Counted from the stretch's first letter, positions 1 through 8,660 are shown. The stretch: 64,000 bases of DNA from Pseudanabaena biceps (GCA_013361095.1 JAATWA010000001.1:1289001-1353000), one strand, 5' to 3'. Notes: a model not told the origin generated them from the sequence alone. Numbers and translations are program-made.

Positions 1-317
1 TTTAGGTGAGTCATGATCACCAAGTCTGGCTTTTGGGTGAGCGCCGTGATAATTAGGATTAAGGCAAAGAGGATCGTTCTGAAAGGAGATTTCGTTATGC
101 CAGTGCCATGAAATTTAACGGGAGTAGCGCGATCGCAATCTTGGTGAATATTTTTTTGAATGATCGCAGGAGTATCATTTTTGACAAAGATGTTTAAACT
201 AGCCTGCGGATAAAGCTGTTGAATAGCTTGCAGGAAAAAACCCGAAAAAACCTGAATTCCTCCCTTACTGCTAAAAAGCTCTGGAATCCATAAATGGATC
301 TTTTTAGTTTTAGTCAT
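1..317 (-). CDS. Glycosyltransferase, N-terminal part (runs off left edge)
   Basis: The reverse strand reads open from an ATG at 317 down to base 1, giving about 105 residues without a stop. The protein begins MTKTKKIHLWIPELFSSKGG, then IQVFSGFFLQAIQQLYP, and reaches PDLVIMTHL at the edge. A start with an early GGIQ turn, a following helix and a later DLVIMTH strand is typical of the donor-side Rossmann fold of GT4-type glycosyltransferases. The catalytic C-terminal half lies outside the window, so the sugar and acceptor cannot be inferred. A bidirectional hairpin terminator lies upstream. Confidence 0.7.
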   Translation of the reverse strand, partial: MTKTKKIHLWIPELFSSKGGIQVFSGFFLQAIQQLYPQASLNIFVKNDTPAIIQKNIHQDCDRATPVKFHGTGITKSPFRTILFALILIITALTQKPDLVIMTHL

Positions 318-382
318 CTTTATCTGATGTTTAAGGCTTCTCAATTCTATAGTGATTGTTCAGCATCTTTAGATAAATTCAA

Positions 383-421
383 AAAAAAGAGAAGTGACGC
401 TTTATGCTACTTCTCTTTTTT
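383..421. terminator. Hairpin with A and T tracts, likely intrinsic terminator
   Basis: A 13-bp stem (AAAAAAGAGAAGT with ACTTCTCTTTTTT) encloses a 13-base loop. It has an A tract on one side and a T tract on the other, so it could stop transcription from either strand. It sits in the divergent space upstream of the glycosyltransferase start, so it may belong to a vanished neighbour. Confidence 0.6.
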
Positions 422-436
422 ATCTCTTTGTAAATT

Positions 437-676
437 TCATGACATCCGACAAAATTGTCCAGAATGCAACTTTACTTCGCCAAAATCAGGAATCCATGCA
501 GCCCAATGTCCGTCGGGGTATTGACACATTAACAGCGCCTCTTCATAACAATTGGGGGTGGGCGGCTCTAGCAAATTTACCCAAGTCGATGGCTGAGGAA
601 CTAGGCATTGAGGTGACGCGGATCGATGGAGATTCTTTGTGGAGGAGGATTTAGTTCGATGAGACATAGTTTTCAT
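437..676 (-). CDS. Possible small ORF or gene remnant
   Basis: The 646 bases between the glycosyltransferase and the M23 peptidase hold no clear gene. The reverse strand has a 79-residue open frame. Its last third (YEEALLMCQYPDGHWAAWIP then DFGEVKL) looks protein-like, but the first half is low quality. The forward strand of the same stretch is also open (394..654) and contains ELGIEVTRIDGDSLW. I recognise neither. One may be a decayed gene fragment. Bases 680-960 are AT-rich and show only the inverted repeat at 812-851. Confidence 0.2.
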   Translation of the reverse strand: MKTMSHRTKSSSTKNLHRSASPQCLVPQPSTWVNLLEPPTPNCYEEALLMCQYPDGHWAAWIPDFGEVKLHSGQFCRMS

Positions 677-811
677 GTCGATGAGTCCTAAGTGATAACA
701 GCTATAAATCAGTATGTCATGTGTTCATTATATATCTACTATTTAGTATAAAAAAGCACAGAAATATTATTAAAAGTTAAAACAAATTGAGAGCCAAGTG
801 GCTGCGTATTG

Positions 812-851
812 TCAAAACCTGTGGCATCGCAGCCCGCACCGCAGGTTTTGA
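812..851. repeat. Inverted repeat
   Basis: TCAAAACCTG and CAGGTTTTGA form perfect 10-bp arms 20 bases apart, with an outer GTATTG/CAATAC pair at 807 and 864. It lies upstream of the M23 peptidase gene. Its function is unknown; it lacks the 3-base-loop GC core of the other palindromes. Confidence 0.5.
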
Positions 852-963
852 TCATGGGTTTTCAATACACTCAGTTATTTAGCCAGAAAATCAAAAAAAG
901 ATTTTTATTGGTTACAGGGTTTTATTTGATGGCAAATACAGCTAAAATCTTGCCCTAGTTTGT

Positions 964-2148
964 ATGTGTCTGGTGAACCAAATGTGCGATCGCCATGATT
1001 GGCAAATAGCATCCTGCTATCGGTATCTGGTATTAACGATCATGGCGATCGCCATTAGCTTAACGGTGGGAATAATGCCAGCTCAAGCTCAGTCCGTTGA
1101 AGAATTACAAAATTATCAAGGCTTTGTCGAACAGCAACGACAAATCATCCAAAAGCAACAACAACAAATCAACGCACTAACCAAACCCGCTCAGTCGCGC
1201 CTTGAGGCTTTGAGGCGTAATGTCCGTGTCACCGATGCTCAGATTAAGGACAATGAAACCAAGATTCGGCAAGCTCGGGAGCAATTGCAAAAGCTAAGTA
1301 TGCGGCTTCAAGAGTTAGAGTATGACCTCAATAAAAGGAGGGATGCCACATCTGCAAGACTGCGTTATCTACAACGCCAACAACTACAACGCTGGTGGGT
1401 GGCTTTGCTGAGCAGTCGCGATCTCAATCAGTTTGCCGATCGCCGCCGTCAGATTGAGCGTATATATAATAGCGATCGCCAACTACTCGAAGAGTTAACT
1501 ACGCGATCTCTGAGCGTAGAAAAACAACGTAATCAAGTCGTTGCTCAAGGAAATCAGCTTGATTTATTAACTCAAAAACTAAAGTATCAAAAAGCGAATA
1601 TCGAATCAGAAGTTGTCGCTCAACAAAATGCTATTGATCGCCTCAAAAGCGATCGCCAAGCCCTCACCCAAGCCGAAGATCGCCTAGCGGAAGATTCACG
1701 CCGCCTATCACAAATTATCTTGGCAAAAGTACAGCCCTATTCGGGTCTAGTCTTGCCTCCGGGGACAGGGCAGTTAATGTATCCCACGATTGGACCTATA
1801 ACTAGCAACTTTGGGTGGCGTACCCATCCGATTCTCGGCACAGAGCGCTTCCATTCAGGGATAGATTTTGGAGCAGACTATGGCAGCATAGTCTACGCCA
1901 GTGAAAGCGGAAGGGTTATATATGCTGATTGGTATGGCGGCTATGGTAATGCGGTGATTATCGATCACGGTAATGGCATGACAACGTTATATGGTCACTG
2001 TAGTGAACTTTATGTGAAAGATGGAGATGTCGTAACTAAGGGACAGCCGATCTCTGCGGTGGGTTCAACTGGTTTTTCGACAGGGCCACATTTACATTTT
2101 GAGTTACGCGCCAACGGCGAACCGATTGATCCTAGTGCTTATTTATAA
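964..2148 (+). CDS. Secreted M23 family metallopeptidase with coiled coil (murein hydrolase activator-like)
   Basis: 394 residues. An N-terminal hydrophobic segment ending PAQAQS (about residues 24-43) looks like a signal peptide; ATG codons inside the first 30 residues leave the exact start open. Residues 45-255 are a long glutamine-rich coiled coil, as in EnvC/NlpD-like proteins. The C-terminal M23 (LytM) domain covers about 270-394 and keeps the zinc ligands: His297 and Asp301 in FHSGIDF and His378 in HLHFE, with His376 as the catalytic partner. The expected role is cleaving, or activating enzymes that cleave, peptidoglycan cross-links in the periplasm during cell division or growth. It stands alone, followed by GC palindromes and a convergent mutase gene. 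Confidence 0.9.
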   Translation: MCLVNQMCDRHDWQIASCYRYLVLTIMAIAISLTVGIMPAQAQSVEELQNYQGFVEQQRQIIQKQQQQINALTKPAQSRLEALRRNVRVTDAQIKDNETKIRQAREQLQKLSMRLQELEYDLNKRRDATSARLRYLQRQQLQRWWVALLSSRDLNQFADRRRQIERIYNSDRQLLEELTTRSLSVEKQRNQVVAQGNQLDLLTQKLKYQKANIESEVVAQQNAIDRLKSDRQALTQAEDRLAEDSRRLSQIILAKVQPYSGLVLPPGTGQLMYPTIGPITSNFGWRTHPILGTERFHSGIDFGADYGSIVYASESGRVIYADWYGGYGNAVIIDHGNGMTTLYGHCSELYVKDGDVVTKGQPISAVGSTGFSTGPHLHFELRANGEPIDPSAYL

Positions 2149-2159
2149 CTCAAATAATG

Positions 2160-2176
2160 GCGGCGCTTTGCGCCGC
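2160..2176. repeat. Short GC palindrome core
   Basis: GCGGCGC-TTT-GCGCCGC: 7-bp arms, 3-base loop, 12 bases after the M23 stop codon. This is the minimal form of the palindrome family found throughout the window. Confidence 0.75.
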
Positions 2177-2234
2177 AACTGTTTAAGGCAATACTCACAT
2201 TGCTACATACAGCCTATTAATGGTTTGATTGATA

Positions 2235-2285
2235 CAGAAAGATTTTAGAAAGCGGCGCTTCGCGCCGCTTTCTAAAATCTTTCTG
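2235..2285. repeat. Perfect palindrome, 24-bp arms
   Basis: A 51-base perfect inverted repeat with loop TTC. The core is GCGGCGC-TTC-GCGCCGC and the outer arm begins CAGAAAGATTTT. It lies between two convergent genes and is followed by GGGTTTT. It could act as a terminator in both directions. Confidence 0.85.
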
Positions 2286-2294
2286 GGTTTTAAG

Positions 2295-3842
2295 TCAGCG
2301 CAAAGCGCTGTAACTTGCGATCGCGGATATATCAAGGGACTCTATGGCTTGGCAAGATTGCAGAAAAGCATAGATTCGCTTAGCAATTTGAGCAACGCCA
2401 CCTTGTGTATTCGATTCAATATTGACAGGAATTACAGGATCATGGAGAGAAAGACGCAATAAAAACCATCCTTCTTCTTGATTACACGAAACTCGCACAC
2501 CTTCATAATTATTGGGTACAAGCTTCCAATCAGACTGCTCAGCCGCGTATGCTTGTAAATCCGTAATTACGCGATCGCCAATCTGTCTAAAATTATCCGC
2601 CGAAATCTTAATCCGAAACTCTTCACTCTCAATCGGTTCTTGTAAATTGAGAATGAGATCGGTAAGGGATTTACCTGCTAATTTGGATTTAGCAAGCTCG
2701 ATTAACAACTTACTCACCAAATAAGCTCCATCATCAAGGAAATAATTTTCTTGCATAGCGCCATGTCCAGAAGTCTCGATCGCGAGCCAAGACTCTTGCC
2801 CTGATTGATTTAGACGAATCGACTCATTGATCACATTCTTATAACCACGCTTAAAGCGATGGTGAATACCCTGCAAGTCCTGCTCAATAAATTTCGTCAA
2901 GCCATCGGACGTAATCGAATCAGTCACAATTGTAGATTTTGGATGCTCCTGTAGCACGATCGCGGAAATTAGGGCAATTAAACGATTTCGATTTAGCTCT
3001 TTTCCTGAACTATCAACCGCCGCACTGCGATCGACATCCGTATCAAAAATAATCCCAAAATCTGCTTGATTTTCTATAACAGCCTCACAAATGGAAGCCA
3101 TCGCCGTCTTATCTTCAGGATTGGGAACATGATTTGGGAAAGTACCATCTGGCTCTAAAAACTGGCTACCTGTAATATCTGCCCCCAGAGGTTCTAATAC
3201 TTTTCCTGCATAAAATCCTCCCGCACCATTCCCCGCATCAACAATAATTCTCAATCCCTTTAAAGGTTGCTCATAATATTCTGGATGATTCACCGATTCG
3301 CGAATTTTGGTTACAAATTGATCAGCATAGACGGCAATAAAGTCATGCTGTGAGATTTTGCCTTCAGGAGTTGCGATCGCAAACTGATTCATCTCCGCGA
3401 TCGCCAGAATCTCGCTAATATCGGTCTTCTCTAGTCCACCTTGCGCCGTAAAAAACTTTAAGCCATTGCGATTGAAGGGTAAATGACTAGCGGTCAACAT
3501 GATCGCGCCATCACACTTAAATCCATCCGTGACAGTACTCATAAACATGGCAGGAGTTGAGGCGATCGCAAAGTCATACACACTCACTCCCAGAGAAGTC
3601 ATCCCATCCATTACTGCTTGCATCAGTTCTGGCCCTGACAAGCGACTATCGCGACCTACCGAAATTATTAGTTGATGAGCTGGTTTGTTTACCTTATGTA
3701 TTAACCAACTAGCAAAGGATTTACCCAAAATATTAGCGATTTCAGGGGTAAGATTTACAGGCTCATTTGGTACTCCTACGATCGCGACACCACGGATATC
3801 AGAGCCATTTTGCAACTTTTTCCAATCAAAATTTTGGAGCAT
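2295..3842 (-). CDS. Phosphomannomutase/phosphoglucomutase family protein
   Basis: 515 residues, an alpha-D-phosphohexomutase. Visible motifs in order: the N-terminal SDIRGVA; the phosphoserine loop TASHLPFNRNG near residue 120, with the catalytic serine; the metal loop DTDVDRS near 268 (DxDxD, binding Mg2+); a sugar-recognition loop ETSGHGA near 355; and a C-terminal phosphate-binding domain. It interconverts hexose 1- and 6-phosphates for glycogen, nucleotide-sugar and cell-wall synthesis; specificity for glucose or mannose cannot be read from sequence. The start at 3842 gives the expected MLQNFDWKKLQNGSDIRG beginning. The last codons (SALR, stop) are encoded by a short CAGCGC-AAA-GCGCTG palindrome at 2296-2310. 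Confidence 0.88.
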   Translation of the reverse strand: MLQNFDWKKLQNGSDIRGVAIVGVPNEPVNLTPEIANILGKSFASWLIHKVNKPAHQLIISVGRDSRLSGPELMQAVMDGMTSLGVSVYDFAIASTPAMFMSTVTDGFKCDGAIMLTASHLPFNRNGLKFFTAQGGLEKTDISEILAIAEMNQFAIATPEGKISQHDFIAVYADQFVTKIRESVNHPEYYEQPLKGLRIIVDAGNGAGGFYAGKVLEPLGADITGSQFLEPDGTFPNHVPNPEDKTAMASICEAVIENQADFGIIFDTDVDRSAAVDSSGKELNRNRLIALISAIVLQEHPKSTIVTDSITSDGLTKFIEQDLQGIHHRFKRGYKNVINESIRLNQSGQESWLAIETSGHGAMQENYFLDDGAYLVSKLLIELAKSKLAGKSLTDLILNLQEPIESEEFRIKISADNFRQIGDRVITDLQAYAAEQSDWKLVPNNYEGVRVSCNQEEGWFLLRLSLHDPVIPVNIESNTQGGVAQIAKRIYAFLQSCQAIESLDISAIASYSALR

Positions 3843-3894
3843 TATACAAATCCTGTGAGCCTAGTTAACTTGCCCTCATCTTAGTGCATGATTA

Positions 3895-3959
3895 TAAGTA
3901 GTTCACTAGAACTTATGCCGCCCGCTACTCGGGCGGCATAAGTTCTAGTGAACTACTTA
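3895..3959. repeat. Perfect palindrome, 31-bp arms
   Basis: TAAGTAGTTCACTAGAAC and its complement enclose GCCGCCCG-CTACT-CGGGCGGC. It lies between the divergent mutase and DUF1980 genes and abuts the next palindrome. The same GCCGCCCGC-TAC-GCGGGCGGC core recurs at 44487. Confidence 0.85.
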
Positions 3960-4059
3960 CAGCGCTTTGCGATCAAACGAACCACAAGACTTTTTTAAAG
4001 TGTTGCTTTGCAAGACTTTAAAAAAAGTCTTGGTTCGGGTTTGATCGCAAAGCGCTGTA
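3958..4059. repeat. Long imperfect palindrome, ACAGCGC...GCGCTGT family
   Basis: Outer arms TACAGCGCTTTGCGATCAAA pair with the mirrored right end. Inside, AAGACTTTTTTAAAG pairs with CTTTAAAAAAAGTCTT around a GTTGCTTTGCAA centre. Related copies lie at 55841-55941 and 62701-62800. With the preceding palindrome it fills the intergenic space upstream of the DUF1980 gene. Confidence 0.8.
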
Positions 4060-4093
4060 AAACAGCCGTGATCCTTTTAAGCACAATTGTTCC

Positions 4094-4870
4094 ATGTCAC
4101 CTAGATCTGTTCTTCCATCGCGCCTCCTCAATTACTGGCAAAAGTTCTTACCTTGGTTAGAGTCTTGCGCGATCGCGGCTTGGGGCATCACGCTACTCAG
4201 ACTATGGCTCACTGGACAATTATTTTTATTAGTCCATCCCAACTACATTCCTCTCACCGTCACTGCGGGGATTGGACTCACCATCGTGGGAGGAGCCGAG
4301 GCTTGGCGCGTCAGTCAACGGAGACGCACCTACAACAATCAACAGCACGTTACTTTACTCAAGCCATCCTTGAGCAGCAGTTTACTTTTGGCAGTAGCGA
4401 TCGTGGCGCTATTGGTTAATCCTCGTCCCTTCACTAGTGAAAAAGCAATCCATCGTGGCGTAATTGATAGTGTCGCTGATGCAAGAACTGTTCCCCAATC
4501 CTTCCGTGCTAGCAATCGCCCTGAAGAAAGAACTCTAGTGGAATGGGTTCGCACCATTAGCGCTTATCCAGAGCCTGATGCTTATGTCGGTCAAAAGGTC
4601 AATCTCACAGGTTTTGTGGTTCATGCTCCTGATCAGCCCGACAATATGTTTTTGATTACACGATTTATCATTACTTGCTGTGCAGCAGATGTTTATCCTG
4701 TCAGTTTGCCTGTGCAGATTAATGGAAGTCGTTCTATGTATCCTCCCGATCGCTGGCTAAAAATAGAAGGTCAAGTGGCAGTAAATACAAATAACAGTAA
4801 ACGTCAAGTCGTTATTGTCGCTAACAACATCACTGCGATCGCTGAACCCAAAAATCCCTATGATTATTAG
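4094..4870 (+). CDS. TIGR03943/DUF1980 family membrane protein
   Basis: 258 residues. Two or three hydrophobic helices lie in the first third (about 17-60 and 95-110). A soluble domain follows with the family signature VNLTGFVVHAPDQ near 172 and FIITCCAADVYPV near 193, including the conserved CC pair. In other bacteria this family (YcgQ-like) is usually encoded beside a DUF318 permease (YcgR-like) and is thought to be its partner; no permease gene is adjacent here. The biochemical function is not established. The start ATG at 4094 is preceded by palindromes, so a promoter would have to lie in the last 35 bases or within them. Confidence 0.75.
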   Translation: MSPRSVLPSRLLNYWQKFLPWLESCAIAAWGITLLRLWLTGQLFLLVHPNYIPLTVTAGIGLTIVGGAEAWRVSQRRRTYNNQQHVTLLKPSLSSSLLLAVAIVALLVNPRPFTSEKAIHRGVIDSVADARTVPQSFRASNRPEERTLVEWVRTISAYPEPDAYVGQKVNLTGFVVHAPDQPDNMFLITRFIITCCAADVYPVSLPVQINGSRSMYPPDRWLKIEGQVAVNTNNSKRQVVIVANNITAIAEPKNPYDY

Positions 4871-4919
4871 ACCTAATAAATCGCGGCTCCTCATCCCATC
4901 TTTAGGTAAATATAGAGCC

Positions 4920-4972
4920 AAAACCGAAGAGAGAGTTGCGGCGCTTCGCGCCGCAACTCTCTCTTCGGTTTT
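4920..4972. repeat. Perfect palindrome, 25-bp arms
   Basis: AAAACCGAAGAGAGAGTTGC arms, core GGCGC-TTC-GCGCC, loop TTC. It lies 50 bases after the DUF1980 stop and 37 bases before the next gene. Confidence 0.85.
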
Positions 4973-5008
4973 AGGAACAATCTAATAAAATCCAAAAAAT
5001 ATAAAAAT

Positions 5009-5311
5009 ATGTCAATCAGTCAGGGTCAGCTACTGGAAACCTACAGCAACAATCACCCTAATGAAGTGTTACTAGTAAAGCTCAAACTTGACGGCGAACT
5101 AGATGAAATAATGATCTTTAAAGGATTTTCTAGCTCCTTAGTTCATGCAACTGCTTTTGATCCTGATATACCAGTAATATCCGATCGCGCCGAAATCCTA
5201 ACCATCGATCGCCTCACTACTCCCTACACCCCCCATCAACCGAACTACATCCAACAGGGGATAACATGGAAAGAATTTCAAGCTGGTTTGGCACAAAGCA
5301 CTACAAGTTAA
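5009..5311 (+). CDS. Small conserved cyanobacterial protein (DUF7734-like)
   Basis: 100 residues with no signal peptide or membrane segment. The N-terminal half (NEVLLVKLKLDGELDEIMIF) looks like a beta-rich fold, followed by FSSSLVHATAFDPDIPVI and a basic central strand. It resembles a short family conserved in cyanobacteria and plastid-bearing plants; I recall this as DUF7734 but cannot confirm it. It ends 22 bases before the AAA ATPase gene on the same strand, which suggests a two-gene transcript and perhaps a shared role. No catalytic residues are evident. Confidence 0.6.
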   Translation: MSISQGQLLETYSNNHPNEVLLVKLKLDGELDEIMIFKGFSSSLVHATAFDPDIPVISDRAEILTIDRLTTPYTPHQPNYIQQGITWKEFQAGLAQSTTS

Positions 5312-5333
5312 ACAAATCCCCCATAATTTAAAT

Positions 5334-6683
5334 ATGCTCGAAGAGACGCGGCAATTAATTTATAGTAAGCAAGTAAAAATTGCTTCATTATTAATCTATC
5401 AAAATATTTTGACCCAAGAGGCATGGGAAGCCTATGTAAAACTAATGCATAGCCTTGCTAACTATGTCACCGATGGTCATGAAAATAACTATCGCCGACT
5501 TGCATATTTAGTTGCTTACGGAAAATGGTTTAGAGCGATCGCCTCAACGGGCTATAACTGGCGGGATTATGTAATTGCCCAAATCTTAACTTCAGATAAT
5601 CCTTTTAGTAGACAATCTCAAACAACAGATTTTGAAAATTTATCTGCTTCATTAATTACGGCTACCAAAAGCGATCTCAAAATTTTAGAGGAGCTAAGTC
5701 TTTGGGGTGGAGAAAAATTAGTTGACTTGATAGAGGCTTGTGGCGATCGCTTAGTAGCTTGGCATACGACAACTAGTAATTTGTCCAAACTTTCAGAAGC
5801 AAAGCGATCGCTAATTCTCAAGTTTCAAGCCAATGATGATTGGACAAAGTTTTTACCTGATTTAGCCAACTATTACAAGCATTCGGGAACGGGAATATTT
5901 ACCGAATATGATGCTTTCCGTTGGAGATCTGGACATTTAGAAGGTATTGCATATCCAGATTTGGTGCAAGTATCTGATCTAATCGGTTACGCAACACAAA
6001 GGCAGTCTCTCTACAAAAATACAGACGCTTTTTTAGCGGGTTATCACGGGTTACATACATTGCTATATGGCAGTCGTGGCACTGGCAAATCATCCCTAAT
6101 TAAGTCATTAATCTACGCCTATCGCGATCGCGGTCTACGCCTAATTGAAGTCACCAAAAATGATCTCAAAGACTTACCGACTATTGCCGAAATTTTGCGC
6201 GAAGCTCCACAAAAATTTATTGTTTTTGTCGATGATCTATCCTTCGAGGAAGAAGGCGAAGATTACAAAGCTCTCAAAGTAGTTTTAGAAGGGACACTCT
6301 CCTCACAACCTAATAATCTTTTGGTCTACGCAACTTCCAATCGCCGTCACTTATTGCGCGAATACTTTAGCGATCGCCCCAGTTTAAAAGATCTTAGCGA
6401 TCGGCAAGAAGTCAATCCTTGGGACACCGTACAAGAAAAGCTATCCCTAAGCGATCGTTTTGGACTTACGTTGACTTTTCTCCAAGCCGATCAAGAAATT
6501 TATCTTAAAATCGTACATCACCTTGCCAAACGTGCAGGTATTGAAATCTCAGAAGAAGATCTAGATTTTCGCGCTTTGCAGTGGGCTACTCGCAATAACG
6601 GACAGTCAGGACGAACTGCCCAGCAATTTATCGACTTTTTACAAGCAGATCTCAAAGTTAAAAATATAAGTCATCAATATTAA
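5334..6683 (+). CDS. DUF815 family AAA ATPase
   Basis: 449 residues. The first 210 are a helical region without recognised motifs. The ATPase domain then shows Walker A GSRGTGKSS near residue 247, Walker B FIVFVDDLSF near 298, a sensor-1-type NNLLVYATSNRRHL near 328, and the DUF815 hallmark SDRFGLTLTF near 376. A C-terminal helical lid ends near RTAQQFIDFL. DUF815 proteins are P-loop ATPases of unknown cellular role, widely conserved in bacteria. The small gene just upstream (5009) is probably cotranscribed. The stop is followed at once by palindromes. Confidence 0.85.
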   Translation: MLEETRQLIYSKQVKIASLLIYQNILTQEAWEAYVKLMHSLANYVTDGHENNYRRLAYLVAYGKWFRAIASTGYNWRDYVIAQILTSDNPFSRQSQTTDFENLSASLITATKSDLKILEELSLWGGEKLVDLIEACGDRLVAWHTTTSNLSKLSEAKRSLILKFQANDDWTKFLPDLANYYKHSGTGIFTEYDAFRWRSGHLEGIAYPDLVQVSDLIGYATQRQSLYKNTDAFLAGYHGLHTLLYGSRGTGKSSLIKSLIYAYRDRGLRLIEVTKNDLKDLPTIAEILREAPQKFIVFVDDLSFEEEGEDYKALKVVLEGTLSSQPNNLLVYATSNRRHLLREYFSDRPSLKDLSDRQEVNPWDTVQEKLSLSDRFGLTLTFLQADQEIYLKIVHHLAKRAGIEISEEDLDFRALQWATRNNGQSGRTAQQFIDFLQADLKVKNISHQY

Positions 6684-6685
6684 GA

Positions 6686-6720
6686 CAGAGAGTTGCAGCG
6701 CAAAGCGCTGCAACTCTCTG
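6686..6720. repeat. Perfect palindrome, 15-bp arms
   Basis: CAGAGAGTTGCAGCG with mirrored right arm around CAAAG, three bases after the DUF815 stop. Likely terminates that transcript. Bases 6684-7024 carry no gene, only three palindromes. Confidence 0.8.
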
Positions 6721-6776
6721 AGGTTTTGAGCTACCTAGCAAAGCTAGAGTTATAGTCACTTGTATAAGGACAAATC

Positions 6777-6831
6777 AAAACCAAAACAGTGTGAGGCGGC
6801 GCGAAGCGCCGCCTCACACTGTTTTGGTTTT
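6777..6831. repeat. Perfect palindrome, 26-bp arms, in a larger composite repeat
   Basis: AAAACCAAAACAGTGTGAGG plus core CGGCGC-GAA-GCGCCG. The flanks (left TATAGTCACTTGTATAAGGA, right ATGTCTTAC then GAATGGCGACAGCTA) recur around palindromes at 36466, 37520 and, inverted, 52562. Confidence 0.85.
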
Positions 6832-6868
6832 ATGTCTTACTACCATGAATGGCGACAGCTACAGATAG

Positions 6869-6919
6869 AAATCAGAAGATGAGTTGCCGCGCAAAGCGCC
6901 GCAACTCATCTTCTGATTT
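6869..6919. repeat. Near-perfect palindrome, about 24-bp arms
   Basis: AAATCAGAAGATGAGTTGC with mirrored right arm; core CGCGC-AAA-GCGCCG has one mismatch. The right flank TTTTATGTCCTGA matches the composite repeat. Confidence 0.75.
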
Positions 6920-7024
6920 TATGTCCTGACTTGACTAGCAAGCTCTAATTAATTCCTTATTTTGTATTTTGCAAAATAATTTTGCTGCTTTTTGCATTTT
7001 GTGTAGTAACATAGGTAACTGCGA

Positions 7025-7098
7025 CGGGATGTAGCGCAGCTTGGTAGCGCGCCTGCTTTGGGAGCAGGATGTCGTAGGTTCGAATCCTATCATCCCGA
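7025..7098 (+). tRNA. tRNA-Pro (anticodon TGG)
   Basis: A 74-nt cloverleaf: acceptor stem CGGGATG pairs with CATCCCG, discriminator A. The D arm contains AGCGCAGCTTGGTAGCGC. The anticodon stem CCTGC/GCAGG holds loop TTTGGGA, giving TGG. The T arm has GGTTCGAATCC. CCA is not encoded. A palindrome 12 bases downstream probably ends the transcript. Confidence 0.95.
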
Positions 7099-7109
7099 TT
7101 TTAATATTT

Positions 7110-7152
7110 CAAAAGAGTGATAGTGGCGTTAAGCACCGCTATCACTCTTTTG
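7110..7152. repeat. Palindrome after tRNA-Pro
   Basis: CAAAAGAGTGATAG pairs with CTATCACTCTTTTG around TGGCGTTAAGCACCG. Arms are perfect, the centre is degenerate. Its position and T-rich right arm fit a tRNA terminator. Confidence 0.75.
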
Positions 7153-7216
7153 GCTTTAAGAAGAATGCAATAGACTGTATTTTTTTGGTAGTTAATCAAA
7201 GCACTATATTTAAATT

Positions 7217-7266
7217 GGCATCAGCAAATAAGTATTTATACCTATTTGCTGATGCCGATTTTTTGA
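7217..7266 (+). terminator. Hairpin with T tract upstream of psbD
   Basis: GGCATCAGCAAATA pairs with TATTTGCTGATGCC around AGTATTTATACC, followed by GATTTTTTG. The arms carry no GC core, so this looks like an ordinary intrinsic terminator separating the tRNA region from psbD. Confidence 0.6.
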
Positions 7267-7575
7267 CCTGTACAAAAAATACTTAGATCCTAACTTTAAG
7301 CCTTGAGATGTGATGACAAAAAATAAGTCATCAGTATGGATGGATGATCAATATACTTATTACATTACTAGCTATCCCTAGAGAGGTAGAAGTATGTTGT
7401 CTTAACATTTTTTTAATACTTGCCGCTCAAATTTGACATTCTAGAAGTCATCTCAAATCTTTACTTAGAGAGAGTTTTGGGTTTTTAAGCATTTCATAAT
7501 AAGTCAAACGTAAAGATGTGTTAAGCTATTTTCAAATCCATATAAATACTAGTAATTAAAGCAGGATTTAAAATT
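7267..7575 (+). promoter_or_regulatory. psbD upstream region
   Basis: This 309-base AT-rich stretch has no gene or GC palindrome. A TTGACA at 7433-7438 is a possible -35 element, but no good -10 sits at the right distance. TATAAAT lies near 7543, about 30 bases before the psbD ATG. The AGAGAGAG tract at 7467 and the long leader fit the usual light-regulated psbD leader, but no specific regulator site is identifiable. Confidence 0.3.
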
Positions 7576-8643
7576 ATGACTATTGCAATGGGTAGATCCC
7601 AGCAAGTCGAAAGAGGATGGTTTGACGTCATCGATGACTGGCTAAAACGCGACAGATTTGTATTTATTGGTTGGAGTGGCTTGCTACTATTCCCAACAGC
7701 ATTTTTATCAGTTGGTGGTTGGTTTACAGGTATCACCTTTGTATCTTCTTGGTATACCCACGGTCTAGCTTCTAGCTTCCTTGAAGGATGCAACATCTTG
7801 ACTGTAGCCGTATCTTCCCCTGCTTTGAGCGTCGGTCACTCATTGCTATTGCTATGGGGACCTGAAGCCCAAGGTGACTTTACTCGCTGGTGTCAAATCG
7901 GTGGTCTATGGACATTCTTGGCTTTACACGGTGCATTCGCTCTGATCGGCTTCATGCTGCGTCAATTTGAAATCGCTCGTCTAGTTGGTATTCGTCCTTA
8001 TAATGCGATCGCTTTCTCTGGTCCTATCGCCGTATTCGTATCAGTATTTTTGATGTACCCCTTGGGGCAGTCTGGCTGGTTCTTCGGCCCTACCTTCGGC
8101 GTAGCTGGCATCTTCCGCTTCATCTTGTTCCTACAAGGTTTCCACAACTGGACTCTTAACCCCTTCCACATGATGGGCGTAGCAGGTATCCTCGGTGGCG
8201 CACTGCTCTGTGCAATTCACGGCGCAACCGTTGAAAACACCTTGTTTGAAGATGGCGAAGGCGGCAGCTCTAACACCTTCAAAGCTTTCAACCCAACTCA
8301 AGCTGAAGAAACCTACTCCATGGTTACAGCTAACCGCTTCTGGAGCCAAATCTTCGGTATCGCTTTCTCCAACAAGCGTTGGTTGCACTTCTTCATGCTA
8401 TTCGTACCTGTAACTGGACTATGGTTCAGCAGCGTTGGTATCGTCGGTCTAGCATTAAACTTGCGTGCTTATGACTTCGTATCTCAAGAAGTTCGCGCCG
8501 CAGAAGATCCAGAATTTGAAACTTTCTACACCAAGAACTTGCTCTTGAACGAAGGTATCCGTGCTTGGATGGCTCCTCAAGACCAACCCGCAGAAAGATT
8601 TATCTTCCCTGAAGAAGTATTGCCTCGCGGTAACGCACTGTAA
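7576..8643 (+). CDS. psbD: Photosystem II D2 protein
   Basis: 355 residues, three longer than the usual 352: one extra residue near the N-terminus ([11 protein letters not shown]) and two in the stromal DE loop ([11 protein letters not shown]). D2 binds the PSII primary donor, pheophytin, QA and the non-haem iron in the thylakoid membrane. Five membrane helices and key residues are present: redox-active Tyr161 (FLMYPLGQS) with His190, chlorophyll ligand His198 in [11 protein letters not shown], and iron/QA ligands His215 (CAIHGAT) and about His271 (RWLHFF). The conserved C-terminus [10 protein letters not shown] is intact. The tail has QDQPAERF where most D2 sequences have QDQPHENF. The psbC gene follows 203 bases downstream instead of overlapping. 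Confidence 0.98.
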   Translation: MTIAMGRSQQVERGWFDVIDDWLKRDRFVFIGWSGLLLFPTAFLSVGGWFTGITFVSSWYTHGLASSFLEGCNILTVAVSSPALSVGHSLLLLWGPEAQGDFTRWCQIGGLWTFLALHGAFALIGFMLRQFEIARLVGIRPYNAIAFSGPIAVFVSVFLMYPLGQSGWFFGPTFGVAGIFRFILFLQGFHNWTLNPFHMMGVAGILGGALLCAIHGATVENTLFEDGEGGSSNTFKAFNPTQAEETYSMVTANRFWSQIFGIAFSNKRWLHFFMLFVPVTGLWFSSVGIVGLALNLRAYDFVSQEVRAAEDPEFETFYTKNLLLNEGIRAWMAPQDQPAERFIFPEEVLPRGNAL

Positions 8644-8660
8644 TTTCTCCAAATATTTTG

